Shown here one piece after another: positions 54,723-62,356 of a stretch of DNA of 64,000 nt. Position 1 is the stretch's first letter. The number at the start of each line of letters is the position of its first letter. The translations under genes were made by a program, and so were the position numbers. Source of the stretch: Peribacillus sp. Bi96 (GTDB lineage Bacteria > Bacillota > Bacilli > Bacillales > DSM-1321). A model generated the notes under the pieces. That model searched no databases, was not told the DNA's origin, and saw only the letters and a list, made by a program, of their open reading frames with translations. The stretch is from the NCBI RefSeq assembly GCF_918698115.1, contig NZ_CAKKLV010000006.1:62001-126000 (forward strand). Reading direction: 5' to 3'.

Positions 54723-54833
54723 GTTGGTAAAGCTAAAGCTGTTACCGCAGATGCTGCTTACAAAGCACCAGCCATTAACTGCTTAACATCCAATAAAAAA
54801 TCAAAAAGGTTACGGAATGGAACCATTCCGTAA
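54723..54833 (+). pseudogene. Transposase remnant (IS1182-like fragment)
   Basis: Reading + from 54723, the first 17 codons translate VGKAKAVTADAAYKAPA, close to the catalytic-Asp region of IS1182/IS5-type transposases (typically KAVAVDAGYKTP). The frame then runs through INCLTSNKKSKRL into a terminator and stops. No N- or C-terminal parts or terminal repeats remain. It is a short relic; the family assignment rests on this motif alone. Confidence 0.5.
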
Positions 54834-54840
54834 CCTTTTT
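54803..54840. terminator. Terminator of the TerC gene
   Basis: An 18-bp perfect stem (54803-54820 with 54823-54840; AAAAAGGTTACGG and its complement) is flanked by A and T runs, 37 bases past the TerC stop. Confidence 0.88.
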
Positions 54841-54876
54841 GTCTACAAACTGAGGCGTGGCAAGCACACCCATTTT

Positions 54877-55650
54877 TTATGCTTCTTGTATATGTTTTTC
54901 TTTTTTCTCTTTTTTGCTTGAAACGATCCATGCACCTACCGCTATTCCAATCAATACGACCCAGAAAATCGATTTCCAAAGAGCTGATTCAGGGAAATGG
55001 TGATCGATAACAGCTAGCGAAGGGTGTGCAAGTGTATATACCGCTAATTTCACCCCAACCCAACCTACGATCAAAAATGCTGCCGTTTCAAGTGAAGGAC
55101 GCTGATGAAGCAATTTTACGAATCCATTAGCTGCAAATCGCATAATGATCAATCCAATCATACCACCGAGGAACATAATAGCAAATTGCCCACCATCAAT
55201 ACCGCCGACCTTCATCCAGCCTGTTGCAGGAAGTGTCACAGCCAGCGCCACGGCAGCCAACATGGAATCGATTGCGAAAGCGATATCGGCAGCTTCAACT
55301 TTTACTACTGTCATCCAGAAGCCAGATTGCTTCTTAGGTTTAGTGACTTCCTTCTCACCTTTACCAGCGTATTTCTTGTAAATATGCTGAAAAGCAATGA
55401 AAAGTAAGTAAAGGGCACCGATTGCTTGAACTTGCCACACGTCGACAAGAAAGGAAATAAGGAATAGACTTGCAAAACGGAAAACAAAAGCTCCCATCAA
55501 ACCATAAAACAAAGCTTTACGTTGTTGTTCCTTTGGTAAATGCTTAACCATGACAGCCATGACAACTGCATTATCCGCAGCGAGTATTCCTTCTAAACCA
55601 ACCAAGATAAGAAGGACCCAGCCATATTCCAATAATATTGATGCTTCCAT
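54877..55650 (-). CDS. ykoY: TerC-family membrane protein, YkoY/MeeY-like
   Basis: A 257-residue protein with about seven to eight helices. TerC motifs are LEGILAADNAVVMAVMV near residues 19-35 and VEAADIAFAIDSMLAAVAL near 120-138, with the paired Asp residues of the metal path. B. subtilis YkoY/YceF are implicated in Mn2+ export and in metallation of secreted proteins. The riboswitch upstream and the adjacency to sigI match ykoY. The C-terminal SSKKEKKEKHIQEA tail is cytoplasmic. Confidence 0.92.
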   Translation of the reverse strand: MEASILLEYGWVLLILVGLEGILAADNAVVMAVMVKHLPKEQQRKALFYGLMGAFVFRFASLFLISFLVDVWQVQAIGALYLLFIAFQHIYKKYAGKGEKEVTKPKKQSGFWMTVVKVEAADIAFAIDSMLAAVALAVTLPATGWMKVGGIDGGQFAIMFLGGMIGLIIMRFAANGFVKLLHQRPSLETAAFLIVGWVGVKLAVYTLAHPSLAVIDHHFPESALWKSIFWVVLIGIAVGAWIVSSKKEKKEKHIQEA

Positions 55651-55697
55651 TCATTCAACCTCCAATAGTTTTATTCCCACTCCTATCGGCATTGGCA

Positions 55698-55835
55698 AAA
55701 TAAAAAGACCTCTGCCGTATAGGCAAAGGTCTTGCTGAACATGAAAACATGTCAACAAAGCCGATGAATGTTTCCATTCACGTAATGACGACTTTGTTTT
55801 AGGGCGAACCCTAACGCTACTCCCCTTTGATAAAG
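55698..55835 (-). promoter_or_regulatory. yybP-ykoY (Mn2+) riboswitch
   Basis: On the minus strand the 5' signature AAAGGGGAGTAGCGT (from about 55828) is followed by ACAAAGTCGTCATTACG. Then come a variable stem (TGAATGG/CATTCA), GGCTTTGTTGACATG, and an intrinsic terminator AAGACCTTTGCC ... GGCAGAGGTCTTTTT (55702-55732). This order matches the Mn2+-sensing yybP-ykoY class. It should permit ykoY read-through when Mn2+ is high. Confidence 0.93.
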
Positions 55836-55910
55836 GAAAATCAGTTATTAAGTATATTAATAGTATACGCGGACATTATGAAAATAACAATCTTTTTTAT
55901 AACGGAACCA

Positions 55911-57470
55911 TCATTTTCGTTTCCCTTTGGATATTTTAATCAATTGCAAATATTCTTGCCCAAACTTTACCCAGTTAGGTTTTGCAGAAAAGTAGTTCTG
56001 GAACAGCGATAAAAACCTCGTGTATTTCCCCTCATAAGGATACCATTGTATTTCTGTATTCTTTTTACCTTTGTCGATCATGATCGCTTTTTCATGACAA
56101 AAAATCTTCAATCCCTGCTCGCCATGATAACGGCCAATGCCACTTTGTTTCGCACCGCCAAATGGTAAATGATGGTTAGCGACCGTTATCAGCACATCAT
56201 TGATCGTCACCGCTCCTGTTATTAACTGTGACGCAATCCGAATTGCTTTTTCCTCATCCAACGTCCATACGCTCGAATTGAGTCCATATTCACTCTCATT
56301 TGCAAAAGCGACCACTTCTTCCTCCGTATCGAAAGGCATAACAGGCAACACCGGTCCAAACGTTTCTTCTTTCATGATTTTCATGGAATGATCGACATTG
56401 GACAGAATCGTCGGCGGAATGAAATGGGTCTGCCCCGTATTCCACTCTTTAGGTGAAGTTCCAGCCTCAAGTACCGCCCCCTTATTCAATGCATCCTCCA
56501 GGTGTCCAGCCACAATATCAACTTGAGCAGGAAAAGTCATTGAACCGATATCATCCTTTAATTGTATCCCCTGCCTCAAGGACATCGTTTTTTCTTTAAG
56601 CAACGCCAGGAATTCCTTATAAACCGGACGCTCCACATAAACCCTTTCAACACTCATACAAACCTGGCCGCTGTTTGTAAAAGCTCCCCAGAGTGCCCCG
56701 TTCACAGCCCGTTCCAGGTTAGCATCACGCAGCACGATCATAGGGTCCTTCCCGCCAAGCTCCAGGGTTGTGGGTATTAGCTGTTTTGCTGCAACCTCCC
56801 CTATCATTTTTCCGGTCCTTACAGAACCAGTAAAAAATATATAGTCTGGTTTTTGTTCAGTTAACGCTGCACCCAATTCTTTTCCCCCATGGGCAAACTG
56901 TATAGTTCCTTCAGGAAAACCAGCTTCAAGAAACAGGTTTTCCATGCACACCCCAACCAAAGGAGTCACCTCAGATGGTTTGGCGATGACTGTATTTCCT
57001 GCTGCAAGTGCATTAAGAATGGGCACCATCGCCAATTGCAGAGGATAATTCCATGGTGAAATGACAAAAACCGTTCCGCGTGGCATGTAATGGACATATG
57101 ACTTTTTTCCAATTAACAAGAGTGGGGTGGTGACTTTTTGTCCGGAAAGAACTTTCACTGCATGTTTCTCTATATGCTTGATCGCATCAATAGTCGGCAT
57201 GATATCAGCAACTAGCGCTTCGATTTTAACTTTTCCCGTATCTTTTGAAATGGCTTCAGCTATTTCATCCATTTTTTCAACCATCAATAAACGAAGACGT
57301 TTTAAATAGTGCAGCCTTTCATTGATGGGAAGATTCGACCATGTTAGGAACGCATGTCTTGATTTCTTATATATATGAGGAATTGACTTCAATGGCGTTG
57401 GGACGATTTCCGCAATCTTCTCACCTGTTGCTGGAGAAAACACTTCCAACTTGTCATTTAATTCTTCCAT
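55911..57470 (-). CDS. Aldehyde dehydrogenase family protein
   Basis: A 519-residue NAD(P)-dependent ALDH. It has cofactor motif FFTGSVRTGKMIGE near residue 218, catalytic Glu in LELGGKDPMIV near 240, and catalytic Cys in GQVCMSVERVYV near 275. The C-terminal NHHLPFGGAKQSGIGRYHGEQG is followed by a basic tail about 50 residues longer than usual. The substrate is unknown. GGGGAG precedes the ATG, 30 bases after a short frame that may be an SDR relic. Confidence 0.9.
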   Translation of the reverse strand: MEELNDKLEVFSPATGEKIAEIVPTPLKSIPHIYKKSRHAFLTWSNLPINERLHYLKRLRLLMVEKMDEIAEAISKDTGKVKIEALVADIMPTIDAIKHIEKHAVKVLSGQKVTTPLLLIGKKSYVHYMPRGTVFVISPWNYPLQLAMVPILNALAAGNTVIAKPSEVTPLVGVCMENLFLEAGFPEGTIQFAHGGKELGAALTEQKPDYIFFTGSVRTGKMIGEVAAKQLIPTTLELGGKDPMIVLRDANLERAVNGALWGAFTNSGQVCMSVERVYVERPVYKEFLALLKEKTMSLRQGIQLKDDIGSMTFPAQVDIVAGHLEDALNKGAVLEAGTSPKEWNTGQTHFIPPTILSNVDHSMKIMKEETFGPVLPVMPFDTEEEVVAFANESEYGLNSSVWTLDEEKAIRIASQLITGAVTINDVLITVANHHLPFGGAKQSGIGRYHGEQGLKIFCHEKAIMIDKGKKNTEIQWYPYEGKYTRFLSLFQNYFSAKPNWVKFGQEYLQLIKISKGKRK

Positions 57471-57500
57471 AACTACTCCCCTTGCTTTACCTTATTTTTA

Positions 57501-57689
57501 TTAGTGCTCCCTATCATTTTTATACTTCAAAGAAGCGTTCATAAACTTCACTACCTGTACTAGGTTTTTCCCTGAACCCTCTTTATATAATGCCAGAGTC
57601 GCAGCAGCCTGTATAATATAATCGAATGGAACCAGGTTCACAACCGTTTCCCTCTCTTCATAAAATCCCTGTCCGATTCCCTGCCACAT
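57501..57689 (-). CDS. Short frame, possible remnant of an SDR-type gene
   Basis: A 62-codon frame (from ATG 57689; it stays open upstream to a stop inside the 57716 palindrome). It contains NLVPFDYIIQAAATLAL, which looks like the C-terminal part of extended SDR/NAD-epimerase proteins (typically VVPVDYVVDAI). No Rossmann domain is present, and the ATG lacks an SD. It may be a decayed gene that once preceded the aldehyde dehydrogenase gene. It could also be a genuine small orphan. Confidence 0.35.
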   Translation of the reverse strand: MWQGIGQGFYEERETVVNLVPFDYIIQAAATLALYKEGSGKNLVQVVKFMNASLKYKNDREH

Positions 57690-58107
57690 AATCGGAGCTA
57701 AAATAAGTATACCTATTAAAATGAGTTACTCATTTTAAACAAATTCATATACAGGATTCGCGACATTACAGCACGTTTTACAACTCAATTGGTGAAACCC
57801 ATGAACTCCATCCTTGTCAGCAATAAACTTTTATAGTAATCTCTATAGCACTGCTAAAATGGAATATATAGTAAAAAAATATTCATTATTAAAAGGAGTA
57901 TTCACGTTTGCTATCGAAGGTAATGTATTAGGAATCCAAATTCGACTATAAGCAAAAAGGAAATCCGTTAGACTAGTTTATCAGATTTAATGTTTACTAT
58001 TGGCTCTTGAAGGATAAATTCATGTTATCGAATAAATATTATTATCTATATAACTGATTTTCCGTTACTATATAAGAAGGCGAATTTTTCGCGCATACAT
58101 ATTTGAG
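57690..58107. other. Intergenic region upstream of the ftsW-like gene
   Basis: About 420 AT-rich bases with no gene. Apart from the palindrome at 57716-57738, I see a possible TATATA-rich promoter region for the ftsW-like gene near 58050-58075. I see no terminator or second repeat. Confidence 0.5.
57716..57738. promoter_or_regulatory. Perfect palindrome, probable repressor operator
   Basis: TTAAAATGAGT (57716-57726) and its complement (57728-57738) flank a single central T, with TGAGT-T-ACTCA as the core. Its size suits a TetR/MarR-type site. It lies 246 bases upstream of the aldehyde dehydrogenase start and just before the SDR-like frame; no such regulator gene is adjacent. Confidence 0.6.
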
Positions 58108-58119
58108 GTGAGCGCACAA

Positions 58120-59313
58120 GTGAAAAGAATAATTAAAGCATACGACTTCCCTATTTTCATCGCTGTCGTATTACTCTGTTTGTTTGGTATAGTCATGATT
58201 TATAGTGCAAGCATGATTACGGCTGTTGCTCGGTACAGCCAGCCCATGGATTTCTTCTTCGAAAAGCAAAAAACGGCTTTTATCATCTCATTCCTGGCAA
58301 TGATCGTGACGATGATTCTTCCTTATAAGATGTACAAAAACAAAATTTTCTTGATGTCTATGATGTTTGGAATGGCCGGTATCCTTTTGCTGCTATTTAT
58401 TTTCGGCCATACAGCAGGAAATGCCACAAGCTGGTTCAAGTTAGGGACAAAATCGATTCAACCTGCGGAATTTTCCAAGTTGGCCATGATCATTTATCTG
58501 GCAGCCATTTACGGAAAAAGGCAGGATCGAATCAATAGCATTGATAAAGCCGTCATCCCCCCGATTTTCTTTCTCGTATTTATTTGTTTTTTAATCGGGA
58601 TTCAACCTGACTATGGAACGGCAGCCGTCATTTTCCTAATTTCCAGTACGATGATTTTTTCATCCGGAATGACTTTTAAGAGTATTTTCAAACTCTCATT
58701 GATTATTGCGATATTCGTTACAATATTTGCATTGGGAGTAATCGTGACAGGAAATTTGTCATCCGTTTTCTCTGAAAATAAAGTGTCTCGTTTTACCGGG
58801 TTTGCAGATCCTTTTGGTCAAGAGGGAGGAGATGGGTATCAGCTCGTGAATTCCTTGTATGCAATAGGATCAGGAGGCCTTACAGGCGTGGGACTTGGTG
58901 ACAGTGTACAAAAATACGGGTACCTGCCTGAATCACATACGGATTTCATCATTGCCGTCATTGCAGAAGAACTTGGAATATTCGGTGTAGGCTTCGTTCT
59001 ATTGACACTTGGGTTTATCGTCCTTAGGGGTTTTATACTCTCAGCAAAATGTAAAGATCCATTTGGAAGCCTATTATTGATCGGGATCTCATCCATGATC
59101 GGCATTCAAGTTGGCATCAACATCGGCGGTGCGACAGGGCTCATTCCCATTACTGGAATCACCCTTCCGTTCATCAGCTATGGAGGATCTTCCTTACTAT
59201 TGCTCATGCTTTCAATGGGCATATTCCAGAATGTCGTAATGCGAATGAATTTACTAGAAAAGAAAGAAAAGGTCCTGTCCATTCCAAAAGATGAGATTGC
59301 TTCTTCAAAATAG
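58120..59313 (+). CDS. SEDS-family peptidoglycan polymerase (FtsW/RodA/SpoVE)
   Basis: A 397-residue, ten-helix membrane glycosyltransferase that polymerises lipid II. Conserved SEDS parts include GIVMIYSASM in helix 1, GTKSIQPAEFSKLAMI near 115, the catalytic-Asp stretch IQPDYGTA near 165, and ESHTDFIIAVIAEELG near 275. GTG 58120 with GAGGTGA at 9 bases is preferred over GTG 58108, which lies in the SD. It may be a FtsW or SpoVE paralogue; there is no adjacent division or PBP gene to decide. Confidence 0.9.
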   Translation: MKRIIKAYDFPIFIAVVLLCLFGIVMIYSASMITAVARYSQPMDFFFEKQKTAFIISFLAMIVTMILPYKMYKNKIFLMSMMFGMAGILLLLFIFGHTAGNATSWFKLGTKSIQPAEFSKLAMIIYLAAIYGKRQDRINSIDKAVIPPIFFLVFICFLIGIQPDYGTAAVIFLISSTMIFSSGMTFKSIFKLSLIIAIFVTIFALGVIVTGNLSSVFSENKVSRFTGFADPFGQEGGDGYQLVNSLYAIGSGGLTGVGLGDSVQKYGYLPESHTDFIIAVIAEELGIFGVGFVLLTLGFIVLRGFILSAKCKDPFGSLLLIGISSMIGIQVGINIGGATGLIPITGITLPFISYGGSSLLLLMLSMGIFQNVVMRMNLLEKKEKVLSIPKDEIASSK

Positions 59314-59323
59314 ACGATCAAAT

Positions 59324-59356
59324 CCCCTGACATATTTATTCATGTCAGGGGTTTTT
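59324..59356 (+). terminator. Terminator after the ftsW-like gene
   Basis: A perfect 10-bp stem CCCCTGACAT/ATGTCAGGGG (59324-59333 with 59342-59351) has an 8-base loop and a T5 run. Confidence 0.9.
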
Positions 59357-59407
59357 CGTTATACTTTTCTTACAATAAGGTTTGATGATGAAAGGTTTCC
59401 ATGAAAA

Positions 59408-59438
59408 AAAACAGGCAGTCGAATCGACCGCCTGTTTT
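59408..59438. terminator. Terminator of the nhaC gene
   Basis: AAAACAGGC-GTCG pairs with CGAC-GCCTGTTTT around AAT, with an A/C mismatch. The flanks are A-rich and T-rich, next to the nhaC stop on the minus strand. Confidence 0.82.
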
Positions 59439-59439
59439 T

Positions 59440-60819
59440 TCATTTATAATGGATACCTATTTTCGTAAAGCCCGCAATCAAACTGAGCAAAGGACAAAGA
59501 AGGCAGAAAAAGGCAAATGGGGCATATTCAAGAGTGGGGACACCCAATACCTGTGTTAAGAATACACCGCAGACACCCCAAGGAACTAGAGGGTTCACAA
59601 CTGTTCCCGCATCTTCAAGTACCCTCGCAAGCGTTTTTGGCTGCAAGCCTAAATCTTCATATTTCTGCTGAAAGGCTTTCCCAGGAAGTATAACTGACAA
59701 GTACTGTTCCCCCACTAGGAAATTTACGCTGATTCCTGCAAATACGGTAGCTGAAATCACTTTCGCTACACTCGTCAATGAATCCTGGACCGCATTTAAA
59801 ATAGAAGGGATGACTCCTAATTCAAACAATAGTCCGCCCATCGCCAATGCCAACAACACCATCGAAACGGAGAACATCATACTTTCAATGCCGCCCCGCG
59901 ATAGGATTGAGTCAAGTTGATCCATTCCACTCTTAAGTACAAAGCCGCCGTATAAAATATCTGCTAGTTTTGCAACCGTCACACTTGGCGTTTGTATGAA
60001 AGTAATGACAGCCGCCGAAATGATTCCTGCTGACAATGTCGGAATCGCTGACACCTTTTTCAAAGCCATGACCAGAACGATGACAAACGGAATCAAACTC
60101 CATATGCTAATGTTCGTTTCCATTTCCAATGCCTTGGTCATGGCTTCAATCTCCTCAACACGATCCAGTTTCACATTCGGTGAAAGGAAGTAAAAGATGA
60201 TAAGGGATATTATAAAACCTGGAATCGTTGTCCACAGCATATTATTAATATGTTCAAATAATGCTACTCCAACCGTTCCCGAAGCAAGGTTGGTCGAGTC
60301 TGATAATGGAGACATTTTATCCCCAAGAAATGCACCGGAAATGATTGCACCCGCTGTAATCGCCAACGATAAATCCATCGCCGCCGCCATACCTATGAAA
60401 GCAACGCCGATCGTGGCTGATGTTGTAAGTGAACTCCCGATACAGAGCCCAATTAGCGAACACACCAGAAATGTGACCGCATAGAAATATTCACCAGAAA
60501 TCCAGTCAAACCCATAGTACATGATGGTCGGGATCGTCCCGCTTGCCATCCAGATCGAAATTAACATTCCAATGAAAAAGAATATATAGATGGCCCCCAT
60601 ACCAGAAACTGCACCTTTGACGATAGCCGCCTCCATAATCGAAAATGGCAGCTTCTTGATCTTTCCATAAACAAATAGAAATAGGATAGCCGTTATTATT
60701 GGAATATGGGGGGCCAGTTCAAAATGTATGATACCAGTTGCAATAATTAATAAAAGAACTGCCAAAACCCCGATTGCTTCAGGTAAGGAGAGTTTTAGCT
60801 TTGCATCTTCAAGACGCAT
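59440..60819 (-). CDS. nhaC: NhaC-family Na+/H+ antiporter
   Basis: A membrane antiporter of about 459 residues and 11-12 helices. It has the NhaC-type motifs GSSLTTSATIGVAFIGMA near 125, SGAFLGDKMSPLSDSTNLASG near 155, and GLQPKTLARVLEDAGTVVNPLVPWG near 395. Family members exchange Na+ for H+ (NhaC) or malate for lactate (MleN). The start is uncertain: ATG 60819 has GGGG 9 bases upstream and fits the family, whereas the frame is open to 60909 near a strong sigma-A promoter at 60924-60952. Confidence 0.85.
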   Translation of the reverse strand: MRLEDAKLKLSLPEAIGVLAVLLLIIATGIIHFELAPHIPIITAILFLFVYGKIKKLPFSIMEAAIVKGAVSGMGAIYIFFFIGMLISIWMASGTIPTIMYYGFDWISGEYFYAVTFLVCSLIGLCIGSSLTTSATIGVAFIGMAAAMDLSLAITAGAIISGAFLGDKMSPLSDSTNLASGTVGVALFEHINNMLWTTIPGFIISLIIFYFLSPNVKLDRVEEIEAMTKALEMETNISIWSLIPFVIVLVMALKKVSAIPTLSAGIISAAVITFIQTPSVTVAKLADILYGGFVLKSGMDQLDSILSRGGIESMMFSVSMVLLALAMGGLLFELGVIPSILNAVQDSLTSVAKVISATVFAGISVNFLVGEQYLSVILPGKAFQQKYEDLGLQPKTLARVLEDAGTVVNPLVPWGVCGVFLTQVLGVPTLEYAPFAFFCLLCPLLSLIAGFTKIGIHYK

Positions 60820-60923
60820 GATGTAATTCCCCGCTTTCATGTTGTGTATTCTCTGAGGTAAGGATTGGACCTTTTCACTCATCATAATTACTGAAACGCT
60901 TTTAAGCACTAAAGTACTAGCTA

Positions 60924-60952
60924 AATATAAAGGAGTTTCGGGAGATTGTCAA
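60924..60952 (-). promoter_or_regulatory. Sigma-A promoter for nhaC
   Basis: On the minus strand TTGACA (60947-60952) and TATATT (60924-60929) are separated by 17 bases. This is close to the sigma-A consensus. Transcription should start near 60917, giving about 100 bases of leader to ATG 60819. Confidence 0.75.
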
Positions 60953-61024
60953 AGGATTAATTTAGTAGATTTTAAATTTTGCAATGATATTTACCTTTTC
61001 CATGCTCCTTCCATGAATATATGT

Positions 61025-62287
61025 TCAGTTCATTCCATCATAATGACTTTTATGTGATTCGATAATTATTTGGGCTAATTGCAATGCCTTGGTTGTCTCA
61101 TTGATCTTTACTAAATAATGAAACAGCTTTTTCTCATAATGATCGATCAGGACTATGTAGCCTGTTTTTCGGAAATAGGGCAGAGCTTCTTCTTCTATTA
61201 AACGGTAGAATTTTTCTTCCTCATCCTGGATTGCATATAGATGCAATTGAAAATAAAAGGGTGGCATGCCTTTATGTTTTCGGGCAAGTCTCAATCCTTT
61301 TTTAGCTAGGTCCGTGAGGTCTGTATCATTCAATAGCTTTCCTTTTATCGCGTTATTGATGTATCCATCCAAAAACATCGTGTAAAAAGGATTATCTTCA
61401 TCAACGAGTTGAAGCGCCCTTTCGTATAATTTTCTTGCATCATCAAACCTTTTCCTTCTATAACATTCGAAAGCAAGATTGTTAAGGAGCTTGGATTTAC
61501 GATCATATGCCTGACACGTATCACACATTTTTATTAAGGAATCGTATTTTTTCTTGGTATCATCAAAGTCGTGAAGTTCCCTTGTGTTCAACTGAACAAG
61601 CATCATTGTTTCGGTATCGATGATTCTTAGTACATTCAATGTTTTCTGAAAATAGGCTAGCGCTTTTTCAGCGTAATAGTAGGATGCAATATTGGAATGT
61701 GTTGAATGGTGTGCCAGTGCAAGGTGATAATAATATTCATTGTGATGGTATCCGGAATGATCAATGCTCGTAAGGATGTTGATGCAATCCTTGAATTGTC
61801 CAGTCAGAAAATAATAGATGCCCATAATATGTTTTAAATAATTGCGTTCGTATGATGAGAGCTGTGTCTCTTTCCCTTGGATGATTTGTATCGTTTCAAA
61901 CGCTTTCTCCGGAAGGTTCATGAATAGATGATACCTTGAGAGGATTAAATTATAGGAAGCATGAAAATCAGGAAGCTCTCTAAGCGGCTCATCTTCTATT
62001 TCTTTTTTTAACCTAGCGGAGTCTTCCGTCTGTTGTGAAATCAAAGCATTCTGCCACTCATCAAGTTTTTGGCCCAATAGATGATATTTTCTGACCTCTT
62101 CTTTTATATTGATATGCAGCCTCTCGGATAACAGGATTATCATCTCTTTGGAATACTCGGTAATCCCACGTTCAATCTTGCTTAAATGTGTAATGGAACA
62201 AATTCCTTGTACAAGCTCCTTTTGTGTCATTTGAGCTTTTTCCCGATAAAACTTAATGATTTTACCCTCCACCAAAAATTCCCCCAC
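61025..62287 (-). CDS. XRE-HTH/TPR regulator, NprR/PlcR-like
   Basis: A 420-residue regulator of the RNPP type. An N-terminal helix-turn-helix (residues about 8-65: MTQKELVQGICSITHLSKIERG) is followed by a long array of TPR-like helices (about 110-410; YRRKRFDDARKLYERALQLV is one clear repeat). Family members such as NprR and PlcR bind small signalling peptides and control protease or virulence genes. GTG 62287, ten bases after AGGAGG, is the preferred start. It lies directly downstream of the secreted dockerin protein gene. No signalling-peptide gene was found in the 115 bases after it. Confidence 0.84.
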   Translation of the reverse strand: MGEFLVEGKIIKFYREKAQMTQKELVQGICSITHLSKIERGITEYSKEMIILLSERLHINIKEEVRKYHLLGQKLDEWQNALISQQTEDSARLKKEIEDEPLRELPDFHASYNLILSRYHLFMNLPEKAFETIQIIQGKETQLSSYERNYLKHIMGIYYFLTGQFKDCINILTSIDHSGYHHNEYYYHLALAHHSTHSNIASYYYAEKALAYFQKTLNVLRIIDTETMMLVQLNTRELHDFDDTKKKYDSLIKMCDTCQAYDRKSKLLNNLAFECYRRKRFDDARKLYERALQLVDEDNPFYTMFLDGYINNAIKGKLLNDTDLTDLAKKGLRLARKHKGMPPFYFQLHLYAIQDEEEKFYRLIEEEALPYFRKTGYIVLIDHYEKKLFHYLVKINETTKALQLAQIIIESHKSHYDGMN

Positions 62288-62311
62288 GTAACTTTTTCCT
62301 CCTATTATAGC

Positions 62312-62351
62312 AAAAAAAGTAAAAGCCCCAGGGAAATTTCTTTCCTGGGGC
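62312..62351 (-). terminator. Terminator of the dockerin-protein gene
   Basis: GCCCCAGGGAAA (62325-62336) pairs with TTTCCTGGGGC (62341-62351), with one bulged base, followed by a T-rich tract on the minus strand. A TATAAT (62304-62309) lies just after, probably the -10 of the NprR-like gene or a chance match. Confidence 0.8.
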
Positions 62352-62356
62352 AAATG

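Larger units (their letters stand above)
54221..54876. other. Intergenic region with repeat and transposase scrap
   Basis: About 650 bases with no intact gene. The first 390 are AT-rich leader sequence upstream of sigI, where a SigI promoter may lie though none was identified. Then follow repeat copy B (54618-54714), a short transposase-like fragment (54723-54836) and a terminator for the TerC gene. Confidence 0.6.

Noticed and set aside
60910-61024. Thirteen-codon frame downstream of the NprR-like gene as a signalling peptide
   Set aside because: The GGAG is only one base before the ATG, there is no secretion signal, and the length is far short of NprX or PapR precursors.
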